52,209 bases of DNA from Candidatus Apopatosoma intestinale. Lineage in GTDB: Bacteria; Bacillota; Clostridia; Oscillospirales; CAG-272. Below, in pieces: positions 1-8,377 of the stretch (its first letter is position 1; each line of letters opens with the position of its first letter). A program made the translations under genes and the position numbers. The notes beneath the pieces were generated by a model. It searched no databases. It was not told the DNA's origin and worked only from the letters and a program-made list of their open reading frames with translations. The DNA is taken from the NCBI GenBank assembly GCA_003524145.1, contig DODZ01000028.1, positions 53,613 to 105,821 on the forward strand. Reading direction: 5' to 3'.

Positions 1-1
1 T

Positions 2-21
2 TCGGCGAGAGAAAAAGTGAA
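2..21. repeat. Terminal inverted repeat, left copy
   Basis: The 20 bases TCGGCGAGAGAAAAAGTGAA at the left edge are the exact reverse complement of the last 20 bases (52190-52209). Similarity continues weakly beyond the 20 bp (ATATGATAA against TACGATAA). A dispersed repeat at an assembly break is the simplest reading. Related CACTTTTTCGG words lie at 136-146 and 151-161. Confidence 0.8.
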
Positions 22-171
22 ATATGATAAGATGCAGGAAATTCGTTCTCGGATTTCCTGCCTACATTAAAACAGATATTATCAAAAAGTTCAAACTTTT
101 ATAAATGTCTTTATCAAATAAAAACATTTCCCCTTCACTTTTTCGGTCTGCACTTTTTCGGCATCCACGCT

Positions 172-211
172 TAAAAAAGAGAAAACGGACGAGACAATCA
201 GTCTTCGTCCG
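172..211 (-). terminator. Rho-independent terminator of the EF-G-like gene
   Basis: Read leftwards, the stem CGGACGAAGAC / GTCTCGTCCG (186-211, one bulge) is followed by a T-rich run (complement of 173-185). It lies about 45 bases after the stop codon of the minus-strand gene. The remaining bases 1-171 show no gene. Confidence 0.75.
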
Positions 212-255
212 CTCTCTCCAACCCATAAATATAATGAAATGAGAGAATATCTTTT

Positions 256-2328
256 TCAGTCCTGCATATCCTTCTTGGCTTCTTCGATAATCTTTGCCGC
301 GGAGGTTGCGGGAACTTCTTCATAATGGTCGAAATAGAGAGTATATTTGCCTCTGCCCTGCGTGATAGCACGGAGCTGGATAGCAAAGTCTGCCATTTCA
401 GCCATGGGAACTTCCGCTTCTACAAGCTGTTCGCCTTTCTTCTGGGTGGGCTCCATGCCGAGCACTCTGCCGCGGCGCTTGTTTACCATGCCCATGATAT
501 CGCCGACCATGCTGTCGGGAGCATATGCGCAGAGCTTGCCTACAGGCTCGAGTATAACGGGTCCTGCATTCTTCATGCCTTCCTTATATGCAAGGATAGC
601 GGCGAGCTTGAAGGAGATTTCGTTTGAATCAACGGGGTGATATGAACCGTCGAAAAGGTCTGCCGCGAGATTTACTACAGGGAAGCCTGCGAGGACGCCC
701 TTTTTCATGGCTTCCTGAAGTCCCTTTTCAACTGCGGGATAATAGTTCTTAGGAACACTGCCGCCGACTACGCTCTGTGTAAAGGTAAGACCGGGATCTT
801 CTCCGGGAGAGAAAGTAATCTTTACATGGCCGTACTGACCGCTGCCGCCGGATTGCTTTTTATGCTTGCCCTCTGCAGCGTAACGCTTCTTTATCGTCTC
901 TCTGTAAGCAACCTTCGGAGGAACGAGGTCTATGGATGTGCCGAAGCGGGATTTCAGCTTGGAGAGAACAACATCGAGATGAATATCGCCGAGACCCGAG
1001 ATGAGCATCTGCTTTGTTTCGGCATTGTTTTCGTATTTGAGCGTGCGATCCTCTTCGAGGAGGCGGGCAACGCCCTGCGTAATCTTTTCTTCATCGCCCT
1101 TTGCCTTCGGCTGCATGGCCATCTGATAGAAAGGCTCGGGATATTTTATCTTTTTATAGGGCAGAGCATTGGGGTCTGCGGAGAGAGTATCGTTTGTATT
1201 TGTATTTGCAAGCTTCGGTGTCATGCCGAGGTCGCCCATGCATACATGCTCTATCTCTTTCTGCTTTTTGCCCTTGAGTATATAGACATGGGAGAATTTC
1301 TCCTGACCGCCCGAGGTGATATTATAGAGCGTATCGTCTTTATTCAATTTGCCGTTCATGACCTTGAAGAATGACATCTTACCCACAAACGGGTCGGCGA
1401 CTGTCTTGAAAACGAAGATGGCTGTTTTACCGTTTTCATCCATCGGGATTTCTTTCTCTTCGTCTCCGTCCATGACGATTTCCTTGCCTACCGCGAGAGG
1501 TGAGGGGAAGGAATCGGCAATGATATCGAGCAGAACCTTGATACCGTAAACATAAGCGGCGCTACCGCAGACAACGGGCGCAATTGAGCCTGCGACGATA
1601 CCGTCGTGCAGAGCCTTGTTTGCCTCTTCGCGGGTGATCTCTTCGCCGGCAAAATATTTTTCCATCAGCTCATCGGAGGTCTCCGCGAGACTCTCGAGAA
1701 GCATATCGCGGCATGTGTCTACCTTTTCCTGCTGGTCGGCGGGGATGGGGCATTCGTCGCCCGTGGAGCCGTTTTTGCCGACCTTGAAGGCGCGCATATC
1801 GATAAGGTCGATAAGACCTGCTATCTTGTCGCCGTCCATTATCGGGATGACAACGGGACATACGCTGTGACCGAACTGACCTCTGAGCTGCTCAAAAACC
1901 TTTTTGAATCTTGCTTCGGGATCGTCACATTTATTTATAAAGAAAGCCTTCGGAATTCTTGCTTCGTTTGCATAGTCCCATGCCAGCTCTGTGCCGACCT
2001 CGAGACCCGCCTTGCCGTCAACCACGATGATGGCGCTGTCCGCCACTCTTGTAGCCTGTACGACTTCGCCTGCAAAATCAAGGTATCCGGGGGTGTCGAT
2101 TATATTTATTACACAGCCCTTCCAGTCGAGGGGAGCAAGTGCCGCGGAAATGGAAAGCCCGCGCTTGATTTCCTCGGGGTCGTAGTCGCAAACCGTATTT
2201 CCGTCGGTAACCTTACCGAGTCGGTCGGTTCCTTTTGCGAGATAAAGCATTGCCTCGGCAACCGAAGTTTTACCGCCTGCGCTGTGCCCGAGCAGGCAAA
2301 CATCTCTTAAATTTTTTGCACTGATCAT
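256..2328 (-). CDS. Elongation factor G-like translational GTPase (EF-G paralogue)
   Basis: A 690-residue, full-length EF-G-type protein. The GTPase domain has a P-loop GHSAGGKT near residue 14, a DTPG switch II near 79 and an NKCD G4 motif near 133. Domains II-V follow, and the domain IV segment YGHVKITF is recognisable near residue 500. Family knowledge: EF-G catalyses ribosomal translocation, and paralogues of this type are common in Clostridia beside a canonical fusA that sits with the ribosomal genes. The P-loop differs from the canonical AHVDAGKT, and the switch I segment reads RGLSI instead of RGITI, so I call it a paralogue rather than the housekeeping fusA. The start has the ribosome site AGAGGAG about 10 bases upstream. 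It is monocistronic, with its own promoter and terminator. Its exact role is unknown. Confidence 0.9.
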   Translation of the reverse strand: MISAKNLRDVCLLGHSAGGKTSVAEAMLYLAKGTDRLGKVTDGNTVCDYDPEEIKRGLSISAALAPLDWKGCVINIIDTPGYLDFAGEVVQATRVADSAIIVVDGKAGLEVGTELAWDYANEARIPKAFFINKCDDPEARFKKVFEQLRGQFGHSVCPVVIPIMDGDKIAGLIDLIDMRAFKVGKNGSTGDECPIPADQQEKVDTCRDMLLESLAETSDELMEKYFAGEEITREEANKALHDGIVAGSIAPVVCGSAAYVYGIKVLLDIIADSFPSPLAVGKEIVMDGDEEKEIPMDENGKTAIFVFKTVADPFVGKMSFFKVMNGKLNKDDTLYNITSGGQEKFSHVYILKGKKQKEIEHVCMGDLGMTPKLANTNTNDTLSADPNALPYKKIKYPEPFYQMAMQPKAKGDEEKITQGVARLLEEDRTLKYENNAETKQMLISGLGDIHLDVVLSKLKSRFGTSIDLVPPKVAYRETIKKRYAAEGKHKKQSGGSGQYGHVKITFSPGEDPGLTFTQSVVGGSVPKNYYPAVEKGLQEAMKKGVLAGFPVVNLAADLFDGSYHPVDSNEISFKLAAILAYKEGMKNAGPVILEPVGKLCAYAPDSMVGDIMGMVNKRRGRVLGMEPTQKKGEQLVEAEVPMAEMADFAIQLRAITQGRGKYTLYFDHYEEVPATSAAKIIEEAKKDMQD

Positions 2329-2408
2329 GTATATAAACTCCTCTGGTTATAGAATTTGTGCTGTGCTGTTCGGAGTATACAACTTCTCAAACTTCACATA
2401 ACAACTTA

Positions 2409-2437
2409 ATTATATCTTGTTTCTCACATTTTATCAA
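2409..2437 (-). promoter_or_regulatory. Promoter of the EF-G-like gene
   Basis: Minus strand: -35 TTGATA (2432-2437), 17-base spacer, -10 TATAAT (2409-2414). It leaves a leader of roughly 75 bases. The 2329-2643 intergenic region holds this promoter, the divergent promoter at 2575-2603 and an AT-rich inverted repeat between them; I see no gene there. Confidence 0.7.
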
Positions 2438-2446
2438 GAGAAAAAC

Positions 2447-2481
2447 TTGTTTTTTCTTACCTCATCGCGTAGAAAAAACAA
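2447..2481. repeat. Perfect 11-bp inverted repeat in the divergent region
   Basis: TTGTTTTTTCT (2447-2457) and AGAAAAAACAA (2471-2481) are perfect inverted copies around a 13-base loop. It lies between the divergent EF-G-like and DUF1858 promoters. It could be a bidirectional terminator-like or regulatory structure; function not known. Confidence 0.5.
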
Positions 2482-2574
2482 CGCTCCTATTGTGCAAATA
2501 TCACAAAATGGTGAACAAAATCATCATTTCAGGGAAAATTTCGGTAAAATTATCGCAAAAGAGATAATCATACC

Positions 2575-2603
2575 TTGACATTCAGGCAAATAAACTGTAT
2601 AAT
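2575..2603 (+). promoter_or_regulatory. Sigma-A promoter of the DUF1858-trmK operon
   Basis: TTGACA (2575-2580), 17-base spacer and TATAAT (2598-2603): a perfect consensus vegetative promoter 41 bases before the DUF1858 start codon. It probably drives the operon running to 8227. Confidence 0.88.
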
Positions 2604-2643
2604 CTATTTCAGAAAGAATATATTATATTCGGAGGAATAAAAA

Positions 2644-2847
2644 ATGCAGGTTACAAAAGATACTCTTATCGGAGATGTTCTCGACTTTGATGCGGAAACA
2701 GCGCAGTTTTTCTTTGAGATAGGCATGCATTGCCTCGGCTGTCCTCATTCCAGAGGCGAAAGCATAGGCGACGCTTGCATGGTTCACGGAACCGATGCGG
2801 ACGCTCTTATCAAAAAGATAAACGAATTTCTTGCCTCAAAGAAATAA
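2644..2847 (+). CDS. DUF1858 domain protein (redox-disulfide, hybrid-cluster-protein-associated type)
   Basis: A 67-residue protein that is essentially one DUF1858 domain. The hallmark is GMHCLGCPHSRGES (residues 27-40) with a CxxC pair at Cys30 and Cys33, followed by a conserved Gly-Thr-Asp and a helical tail. Family knowledge: this small domain is often found beside or fused to hybrid cluster proteins and redox enzymes; the exact reaction is not established. It has an excellent ribosome site (TTCGGAGGAA) and a consensus promoter. No hybrid cluster protein lies nearby; the downstream neighbours are trmK and nif3-like. It is first in the likely operon but is followed by a stable hairpin, so it may be expressed more strongly than the genes after it. 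Confidence 0.9.
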   Translation: MQVTKDTLIGDVLDFDAETAQFFFEIGMHCLGCPHSRGESIGDACMVHGTDADALIKKINEFLASKK

Positions 2848-2887
2848 AAAAGCGCATGAAAGGAAATTATATTTCCGTAGCGCTCCG

Positions 2888-2918
2888 AGAGCAGGACGCG
2901 CGTTTTGCGTCCTGCTCT
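2888..2918 (+). terminator. Stable 12-bp intercistronic hairpin (partial terminator?)
   Basis: Arms AGAGCAGGACGC (2888-2899) and GCGTCCTGCTCT (2907-2918) pair perfectly across a 7-base loop. The following TTGCATATATAT is a poor U-run, so I read it as a partial terminator or mRNA-end stabiliser between the DUF1858 gene and trmK rather than a full stop. Confidence 0.55.
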
Positions 2919-2952
2919 TTGCATATATATTACATACCAAAAGGAATGAATT

Positions 2953-3645
2953 ATGGCTAATATTACCCTCGGCGAAAGGCTTGCCGCCTGTGCCTCTCTC
3001 GTGCGCCGCGATGCCTTTCTCTGCGATGTCGGGACAGACCATGCATACCTGCCGATATATCTCTGCGAGAGCGGCGTGATAAGCCGCGCCGTGGCTTCCG
3101 ATATAAACGAAGGTCCCATCTTGCGCGCAAAAGAGAACATCGCGGCACACCGTCTCACAGACAGGATAGATACGGAGCTGGCCGGCGGGCTTCACTCTCT
3201 GGAGGAGCGTGGCTTTTCCGACATAGTGATAGCGGGCATGGGCGGGCTTATGATACGCGATATAATAAGCGAAGCGCCATTTCTGCGCGATGAGAAAATA
3301 TCGCTCGTGCTTCAGCCGATGAAAAACGAGGACGAGCTTCGCTTCTGGCTCTCGGAAAACGGGTTTTTTATAGCCGACGAGCGGCTCGCGCTCGACTCGG
3401 GCAAGATATATCAGATAATGCGCGCAGTATGGGACGGGAAAAAGCGCACCTTCACACAGACGGAACTTCTCCTCGGCAAAGGAAATATTGAGGCAAGGGA
3501 AGAGAACAGGGAGCTTTTTCTGCGGCTTTGCGAAAAATATCTCGATATGTACGTAAAGAAAGTCCGCGGGCTGAAGCCCGATACTGCGGAATACGCGCAG
3601 GCAAAGCGCGTTTACGACGAAATAACGGCTCTCTCAAAAATATAA
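2953..3645 (+). CDS. trmK: tRNA (adenine(22)-N(1))-methyltransferase TrmK
   Basis: A 230-residue Rossmann-fold SAM methyltransferase. Motif I reads DVGTDHAYLP (residues 25-34), the acidic end of strand 2 is DINE near 51, and the family loop IAGMGG lies near 91. The C-terminal third is helical and charged, as in Bacillus subtilis TrmK (YqfN). It methylates N1 of A22 in tRNA. Start: ATG with AAAGGAA 6-7 bases upstream. It lies 18 bases before the Nif3-like gene; the yqfN-yqfO pair is a long-standing Firmicute gene neighbourhood, which supports both calls. Confidence 0.93.
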   Translation: MANITLGERLAACASLVRRDAFLCDVGTDHAYLPIYLCESGVISRAVASDINEGPILRAKENIAAHRLTDRIDTELAGGLHSLEERGFSDIVIAGMGGLMIRDIISEAPFLRDEKISLVLQPMKNEDELRFWLSENGFFIADERLALDSGKIYQIMRAVWDGKKRTFTQTELLLGKGNIEAREENRELFLRLCEKYLDMYVKKVRGLKPDTAEYAQAKRVYDEITALSKI

Positions 3646-3663
3646 AACAAGGAGAATCTGCTC

Positions 3664-4431
3664 ATGATAACGACAGGCGAACTCTATTCATATTTTGACA
3701 GGAAAATACCGCGTGCGCTCTCGTGCGACTGGGACAATGACGGGCTGATGGTCTGCGCCGACAGCACGCGGGAGGTAAAAAAGGCGCTTTTTGCGCTCGA
3801 TGTGACCGACGCTGTGGCAGACTATACCATAGCGGGCGGCTATGACCTGATAATATCGCATCATCCGCTGATTTTTTCGCCGCTGAAAGCGATAAATACG
3901 GAAAACCCCGTCTGCGCAAGGGCACTCCGCCTTATTGCCGCGGGCATTTCCGTTTTCAGCTTTCATACGCGGCTCGATGCGCTCGATGGCGGCGTAAACG
4001 ATATACTTGCCGCAAGTCTCGGACTTGAAAATACGCGTCCTTTCGGTCCCGCAGGGGAGGAGATGGGCAGGATAGGCGAGCTTGCCCGCGAGATGACGGC
4101 GGAGAGCTTTACCGCGCTTGTAAAGGAGCGCGTGAGCAGCCATATCACAGGGCATTTCACAGAGCGGGAAATACGCACGGTCGCTGTACTCGGCGGCTCG
4201 GGCAGGGACTTCATAGATGCGGCAAAGGCGGCGGGCGCGGAGGTTTTCCTCTGCGGCGAAGCCGGATATCATGCCGTGCTCGATGCGCCTTCGCTCGGCA
4301 TAGGCGTAGTCGAGGCAGGGCATTACGAAACGGAAAATGGAGTTTCCGCCTTCTTTGCCGATGCTTTCCGCTCCGACTATCCCGAAATCGTTTTTGAGAT
4401 TTATCCGCGCGAAGGCGAATTTGTCCACTGA
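3664..4431 (+). CDS. Nif3-like dinuclear metal centre hexameric protein (YqfO/YbgI family)
   Basis: A 255-residue Nif3/DUF34 protein. Metal-binding signatures are SHHPLIF (His64 and His65 region), HTRLDALDGGVND near 100, and the C-terminal GHYETE motif near 219, each supplying His/Asp/Glu ligands for the two-metal site. At 255 residues it is the short form, like E. coli YbgI, and lacks the extra inserted domain of B. subtilis YqfO (about 370 residues). Family function is still debated (GTP cyclohydrolase I type 2-like and metal-chaperone roles have been proposed). Ribosome site AAGGAG; tight spacing to trmK and to the transporter gene indicates one transcript. Confidence 0.92.
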   Translation: MITTGELYSYFDRKIPRALSCDWDNDGLMVCADSTREVKKALFALDVTDAVADYTIAGGYDLIISHHPLIFSPLKAINTENPVCARALRLIAAGISVFSFHTRLDALDGGVNDILAASLGLENTRPFGPAGEEMGRIGELAREMTAESFTALVKERVSSHITGHFTEREIRTVAVLGGSGRDFIDAAKAAGAEVFLCGEAGYHAVLDAPSLGIGVVEAGHYETENGVSAFFADAFRSDYPEIVFEIYPREGEFVH

Positions 4432-4445
4432 AAAGGAGATGCAAA

Positions 4446-5969
4446 ATGAAACTGAGCTACAAGAGAACGATTTTCGTAGGCTTTGCGTTTTTCCTGATAT
4501 GCGCCTTCTGGCAGGCATATGACACGATAGTACCGAAGATACTCACCGATAAATTCGGCATGAATCAGACGCTTTCGGGCGCGATAATGGCACTGGACAA
4601 TGTGCTGGCACTTTTCATGCTTCCGCTTTTCGGTTCGCTCTCCGATAAATCGAAATCGAAGCGCGGCAGGAGAACTCCTTTTATAATGACAGGTACGATA
4701 ATCGCCTGCGCCGCTTTCATCTGCATGAGCATTGCCGATGGCATTCAGCTCCGCAATCTGAAAGCTATCTCTCCCGAGACGCCGAATTCACAGGAGGTGA
4801 TATATCTCTCAGAAATATCCGATATCAGAACGCCCGACGGCGAGAGCGTGAATATACGTGAGAAATTCACAAAAGAGGAATTTGCGGCGATATCCATGTA
4901 CGATGAGAACGGAAATGTTTCCGCGGATTATACAAACTATGTTGTGCCCGCGCGCCGTGCCTGCGTACATAAGCTGACCATGGCAAATCCCTCGGCACTT
5001 ATCATGTTCATAGCGGCACTGCTTGTGACGCTCATAGCAATGTCGACTTTCCGTTCGCCCGCGGTGGCACTGATGCCGGATGTGACGGTAAAACCCTTGC
5101 GTTCCAAAGCAAATGCCGTGATAAATCTGATGGGCGCGCTCGGCGGCGTCATAGTCCTTGCGCTCGGCATTGTTTTCGGCACGGGCAGAAGCGAAAACGC
5201 GATGATGAGTTATCTCCCGTTTTTTTGTGTTATCGCGGGGATAATGCTCGTTTCACTCGCGGTATTCCGACTGACGGTAAAAGAGCCGGAGTGGGCGGCG
5301 CAGGCTCACGATGAGAGTCTGCGTCTCGGCATAGAAAACGAAGCGGACGATGAGGCGGCGATGAGCGGCTCGCGCAAGCTGACGAAATCGCAGCTTGCCT
5401 CGCTGATACTTATACTCGCATCCGTCGCGCTCTGGTATATGGGCTACAATGCGGTAATGAGCAAATATTCGCTCTATGCCTCAGCTATACTCGGGCTTGA
5501 CTACAATACCACGCTCATGATAGCAACGGGTGTCGCCGTTGTTTCATATATTCCGATAGGCTTCATTTCGTCAAAATTCGGCAGGAAGAAAACGATAATG
5601 GCAGGCGTGCTCCTGCTCGGCACAGCTTTCTTTGCCGCATCTTTTATGAGAAGCGGCTCCTCCATGCTTGTTATGAACATTCTTTTCGGCATGGCGGGCA
5701 TCGGCTGGGCGGCGATAAATGTAAATTCATACCCGATGGTAGCCGAGCTTTCAAGCGGAAGCGATGTCGGCAAATATACGGGCTTCTACTATACGGCAAG
5801 CATGGCGGCGCAGATAGTGACACCGATACTCAGCGGCTTTTTCATGGATATAAAGATGACATCGCTTTTCATCTATGCCACGGTATTCGTCGCACTTGCA
5901 TTTGTGACCATGGCTTTCGTGCGCCACGGCGACAGCATACCTGATAAGAAAGCGGAGGAGAAAAAATGA
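4446..5969 (+). CDS. MFS transporter, SLC45/GPH-like sugar permease type
   Basis: A 507-residue major facilitator with about 12 hydrophobic segments. The loop between TM2 and TM3 carries DKSKSKRGRRTPF (residues 68-80), a basic motif typical of the SLC45 and glycoside-pentoside-hexuronide groups; the repeated motif SKFGRKK appears in the second half. An unusual soluble insertion of about 80 residues (roughly 99-180) separates TM3 from TM4, and a charged cytoplasmic linker lies mid-protein. The substrate cannot be read from sequence; a sugar or glycoside is the family default. Ribosome site AAAAGGAG. The stop codon overlaps the next start (ATGA), so it is translationally coupled to the glycerophosphodiesterase. 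Confidence 0.85.
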   Translation: MKLSYKRTIFVGFAFFLICAFWQAYDTIVPKILTDKFGMNQTLSGAIMALDNVLALFMLPLFGSLSDKSKSKRGRRTPFIMTGTIIACAAFICMSIADGIQLRNLKAISPETPNSQEVIYLSEISDIRTPDGESVNIREKFTKEEFAAISMYDENGNVSADYTNYVVPARRACVHKLTMANPSALIMFIAALLVTLIAMSTFRSPAVALMPDVTVKPLRSKANAVINLMGALGGVIVLALGIVFGTGRSENAMMSYLPFFCVIAGIMLVSLAVFRLTVKEPEWAAQAHDESLRLGIENEADDEAAMSGSRKLTKSQLASLILILASVALWYMGYNAVMSKYSLYASAILGLDYNTTLMIATGVAVVSYIPIGFISSKFGRKKTIMAGVLLLGTAFFAASFMRSGSSMLVMNILFGMAGIGWAAINVNSYPMVAELSSGSDVGKYTGFYYTASMAAQIVTPILSGFFMDIKMTSLFIYATVFVALAFVTMAFVRHGDSIPDKKAEEKK

Positions 5970-6778
5970 TTATTTCGATAATACTCGGCTCTCTTCTGCT
6001 GATACTCTGCATATATATTTTTCTGATATCGCCGAGCTGGAGCGCGGGCAGAGCCTTTGATTTCTTTGAGAAAAACAGGTATTTTGCCCATCGCGGACTG
6101 CATGGCGACGGCATCCCCGAAAATTCGCTTGCGGCTTTTCGCCGCGCATGCGAAGCCGGCTACGGAATAGAGCTGGATGTTCACCTCACGGCGGATGAAA
6201 AGCTTGTCGTTTTCCATGACGATACGCTCACCCGCATGTGCGGCACGGACGGCACGCCGGAGGAAAAGACGCTCGCCGAGCTTCAGGAGCTTTCGCTTGC
6301 GGGAACGGACGAGCGCATCCCGAGCTTTGACGAGGTGCTGGCACTTGTTTCCGGCAGAGTGCCGCTCATAGTCGAGCTGAAGGGCAGAAGTACAAAGGAT
6401 ATGCGCATCTGCAAAGCCGTATCCGAGAGGATGAAAAGTTACGGCGGCAACTGGTGCATGGAGGCTTTCAATCCGTTTTATGTGCGTTGGTTCCGCAAAA
6501 ACGACAGGAGCGTTGTACGCGGCCAGCTCTCATGCAGGATGAAAGGAGGGGACGGAACGGGAAACGCCGCACAGGATTTCATCCTGCGCAATCTCCTGCT
6601 TTCGTTTCTCGCGCGTCCGCATTTTATCGCATATTCCGTTGCCGACAGGAAAAGCTTTGCTCTGCATGCGGCAAAGCTCTGCGGCGGTTGCCCTGTGGGC
6701 TGGACGGTGCGAAGCGATGAAGAAATGGAAAAGGCGTGCGGTTTCAATGCCTTTATATTTGAAAAGATAAGACCTTAA
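5966..6778 (+). CDS. Membrane-anchored glycerophosphodiester phosphodiesterase
   Basis: A 270-residue GDPD-family enzyme. An N-terminal hydrophobic helix (residues 2-22) anchors it; the TIM-barrel follows with AHRGLHG (about 36), PENS (about 47), ELDVH (about 65) and FHDDTLTR (about 79), which hold the catalytic His pair and metal-binding Glu/Asp. IVELKG near 136 is the next conserved strand. The family hydrolyses glycerophosphodiesters to glycerol 3-phosphate plus an alcohol, acting on phospholipid head groups or teichoic acid. It overlaps the MFS gene by 4 bases (ATGA) and precedes mgsA by 15 bases. A link between glycerol 3-phosphate release and methylglyoxal synthesis from triose phosphate is possible but inferred. 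Confidence 0.9.
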   Translation: MIISIILGSLLLILCIYIFLISPSWSAGRAFDFFEKNRYFAHRGLHGDGIPENSLAAFRRACEAGYGIELDVHLTADEKLVVFHDDTLTRMCGTDGTPEEKTLAELQELSLAGTDERIPSFDEVLALVSGRVPLIVELKGRSTKDMRICKAVSERMKSYGGNWCMEAFNPFYVRWFRKNDRSVVRGQLSCRMKGGDGTGNAAQDFILRNLLLSFLARPHFIAYSVADRKSFALHAAKLCGGCPVGWTVRSDEEMEKACGFNAFIFEKIRP

Positions 6779-6793
6779 AAGGAGGAAAAATAA

Positions 6794-7267
6794 ATGTTTG
6801 AAAATCAATATGTGGAATGCACTCTGCCGAAGAAAAAGAGCATAGCCCTGATAGCGCATGACAACAAAAAGGCGGAGATAATAGACTGGTGCATGAAAAA
6901 CAAAGCGATACTGGAGCATCACAATCTCTGCGGAACGGGAACAACCGCGCGCATGATAGCGGACAGGACCGGGCTACCCATCCGCGGTTTCAACAGCGGC
7001 CCTCTCGGAGGAGACCAGCAGATAGGCGCGAGAATAGCCGAGGGAGATATAGACCTCGTGGTATTCTTTTCCGACCCACTGACGGCACAGCCGCATGACC
7101 CCGATGTGAAGGCACTGCTCCGCATAGCGCAGGTCTACGATATTCCGATGGCAAATAACCGTGCAACGGCGGATTTCATCATATCGAGTCCGCTCATGGA
7201 AGCCGAATACAGCAGAATGCTGCTGAATTTCAAGCATAATATAGATATGCGCGCGCAGACGCTATGA
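6794..7267 (+). CDS. mgsA: Methylglyoxal synthase
   Basis: A 157-residue MGS-like domain protein of normal family length. Conserved blocks: ALIAHDNKK (residues 17-25), the phosphate loop CGTGTTA (about 46-52), SGPLGGDQQIGA (about 68-79), FFSDPL with the catalytic Asp (about 91-96), PHDPDVKALLR, and NRATADF. It converts dihydroxyacetone phosphate to methylglyoxal plus phosphate in the cytoplasm, a glycolytic overflow bypass. Ribosome site AAAAGGAGG at good spacing. Its stop overlaps the start of the SanA/YdcF-like gene by 4 bases. Confidence 0.96.
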   Translation: MFENQYVECTLPKKKSIALIAHDNKKAEIIDWCMKNKAILEHHNLCGTGTTARMIADRTGLPIRGFNSGPLGGDQQIGARIAEGDIDLVVFFSDPLTAQPHDPDVKALLRIAQVYDIPMANNRATADFIISSPLMEAEYSRMLLNFKHNIDMRAQTL

Positions 7268-7866
7268 AAAAGAAAAAATACTTAACCATAGCCATGATAG
7301 TGCTTGCCGCACTGGCTCTTCTCGTGCTTTTGCCGCCGGCGGGGATATTCCTCGAAACAAACGGAAGGGTATACAGCGCCGATGATACGCCCGAGGACTA
7401 TGAATACGCCATAGTGCTCGGTGCCTCGGTAGTAAACGGCAGGCTGTCGCATATGCTCGAGGACAGGATGAAAACCGCCGTATCGCTCTATAAAAGCGGC
7501 AAGGTAAGCAAGCTTCTCCTCTCGGGCGACTATCAGAGCGACGACTACAACGAAGTCGGCGCAATGCGGCGATATGCACTCGAAAGCGGGATTCCCGATG
7601 AGGATATCCTTCTCGATTACAGCGGATTTTCCACATACGAGACGGTCTCCCGCGCAAAGAAGCTTTTCGGCATAGACCGAGCCGTCATCGTCACGCAGAG
7701 ATATCATCTCTACCGCGCACTCCATATAGCGCGCAGCTTCGGCATGGATGCCGTCGGCGCGGATGCGGCTCTGCGCGGCTATCGCGGGCAGATATTCCGC
7801 AATATGCGCGAGATCCTCGCGCTGGATAAAGACTTTTTACTTTGTATATTTGATTTCGGAGGTTAA
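7264..7866 (+). CDS. SanA/YdcF (DUF218) family membrane protein
   Basis: A 200-residue protein with one N-terminal transmembrane segment (about residues 8-28) followed by an ElyC/SanA/YdcF domain: IVLGASV (about 51), the LEDRMKTA helix, LLLSGD (about 86), and STYETVSRAK plus VTQRYHLYRA, the blocks that identify SanA-type proteins. SanA of enteric bacteria affects vancomycin entry at high temperature and envelope permeability; the biochemical activity is unknown. It is translationally coupled to mgsA (ATGA overlap) and sits 4 bases before the YccF gene. Confidence 0.87.
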   Translation: MKKKKYLTIAMIVLAALALLVLLPPAGIFLETNGRVYSADDTPEDYEYAIVLGASVVNGRLSHMLEDRMKTAVSLYKSGKVSKLLLSGDYQSDDYNEVGAMRRYALESGIPDEDILLDYSGFSTYETVSRAKKLFGIDRAVIVTQRYHLYRALHIARSFGMDAVGADAALRGYRGQIFRNMREILALDKDFLLCIFDFGG

Positions 7867-7870
7867 TTTT

Positions 7871-8227
7871 ATGAAAACAATAGGCAATATAATATGGTTT
7901 CTTCTCATAGGAATTGAATCGGCACTCGGCTGGTGGCTCATGGGGCTGATTCTGTGTATCACGATAATCGGCATACCCTTCGGCACGCAGTGCTTTAAGA
8001 TAGGCACGGCATGTCTCACGCCTGTCGGCAAAATAATGGACACGAATTTTGATGCTCATCCGATAGCCAATATCCTCTGGCTCATATTCTTCGGCTGGGA
8101 GGCGGCTCTCTCTTATCTTGTGCTGGGCGTAATCTTCTGCATCACGATAATCGGTATTCCCTTCGGCAAGCAGTGCTTCAAGCTCATGAAAATAGCGCTT
8201 CTTCCTTTCGGAGCGCGCGTCAGCTGA
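7871..8227 (+). CDS. YccF domain (DUF307) inner-membrane protein
   Basis: A 118-residue polytopic protein. It consists of two similar halves, each with a hydrophobic helix and the block CITIIGIPFG...QCFK (near residues 32-44 and 96-108), the duplicated YccF-domain signature. Function in other bacteria is unknown. I chose the ATG at 7871 because it follows a TCGGAGG ribosome site; the frame is open upstream but that part is inside the SanA-like gene. It is the last gene before a strong terminator. Confidence 0.9.
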   Translation: MKTIGNIIWFLLIGIESALGWWLMGLILCITIIGIPFGTQCFKIGTACLTPVGKIMDTNFDAHPIANILWLIFFGWEAALSYLVLGVIFCITIIGIPFGKQCFKLMKIALLPFGARVS

Positions 8228-8234
8228 AAAATTT

Positions 8235-8277
8235 TCTCCGTAAAACGGCAAAAATCGCCTTTTACGGAGATTTTTTT
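8235..8277 (+). terminator. Rho-independent terminator of the 2644-8227 operon
   Basis: Stem TCTCCGTAAAACGGC / GCCTTTTACGGAGA (one bulge) followed by seven T residues. It starts 8 bases after the YccF stop codon. Confidence 0.9.
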
Positions 8278-8298
8278 GAAAAAACTACACAAAATATA

Positions 8299-8327
8299 TA
8301 GACATTTTCAGTGAATTGTGCTATAAT
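8299..8327 (+). promoter_or_regulatory. typA promoter
   Basis: TAGACA (8299-8304), 17-base spacer, TATAAT (8322-8327), followed by a leader of about 45 bases before the GTG start of typA. Confidence 0.75.
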
Positions 8328-8377
8328 AACCATTTGTGAAAATCATGAAAATCTAAAATAAAGGCAGGATAGAAACC

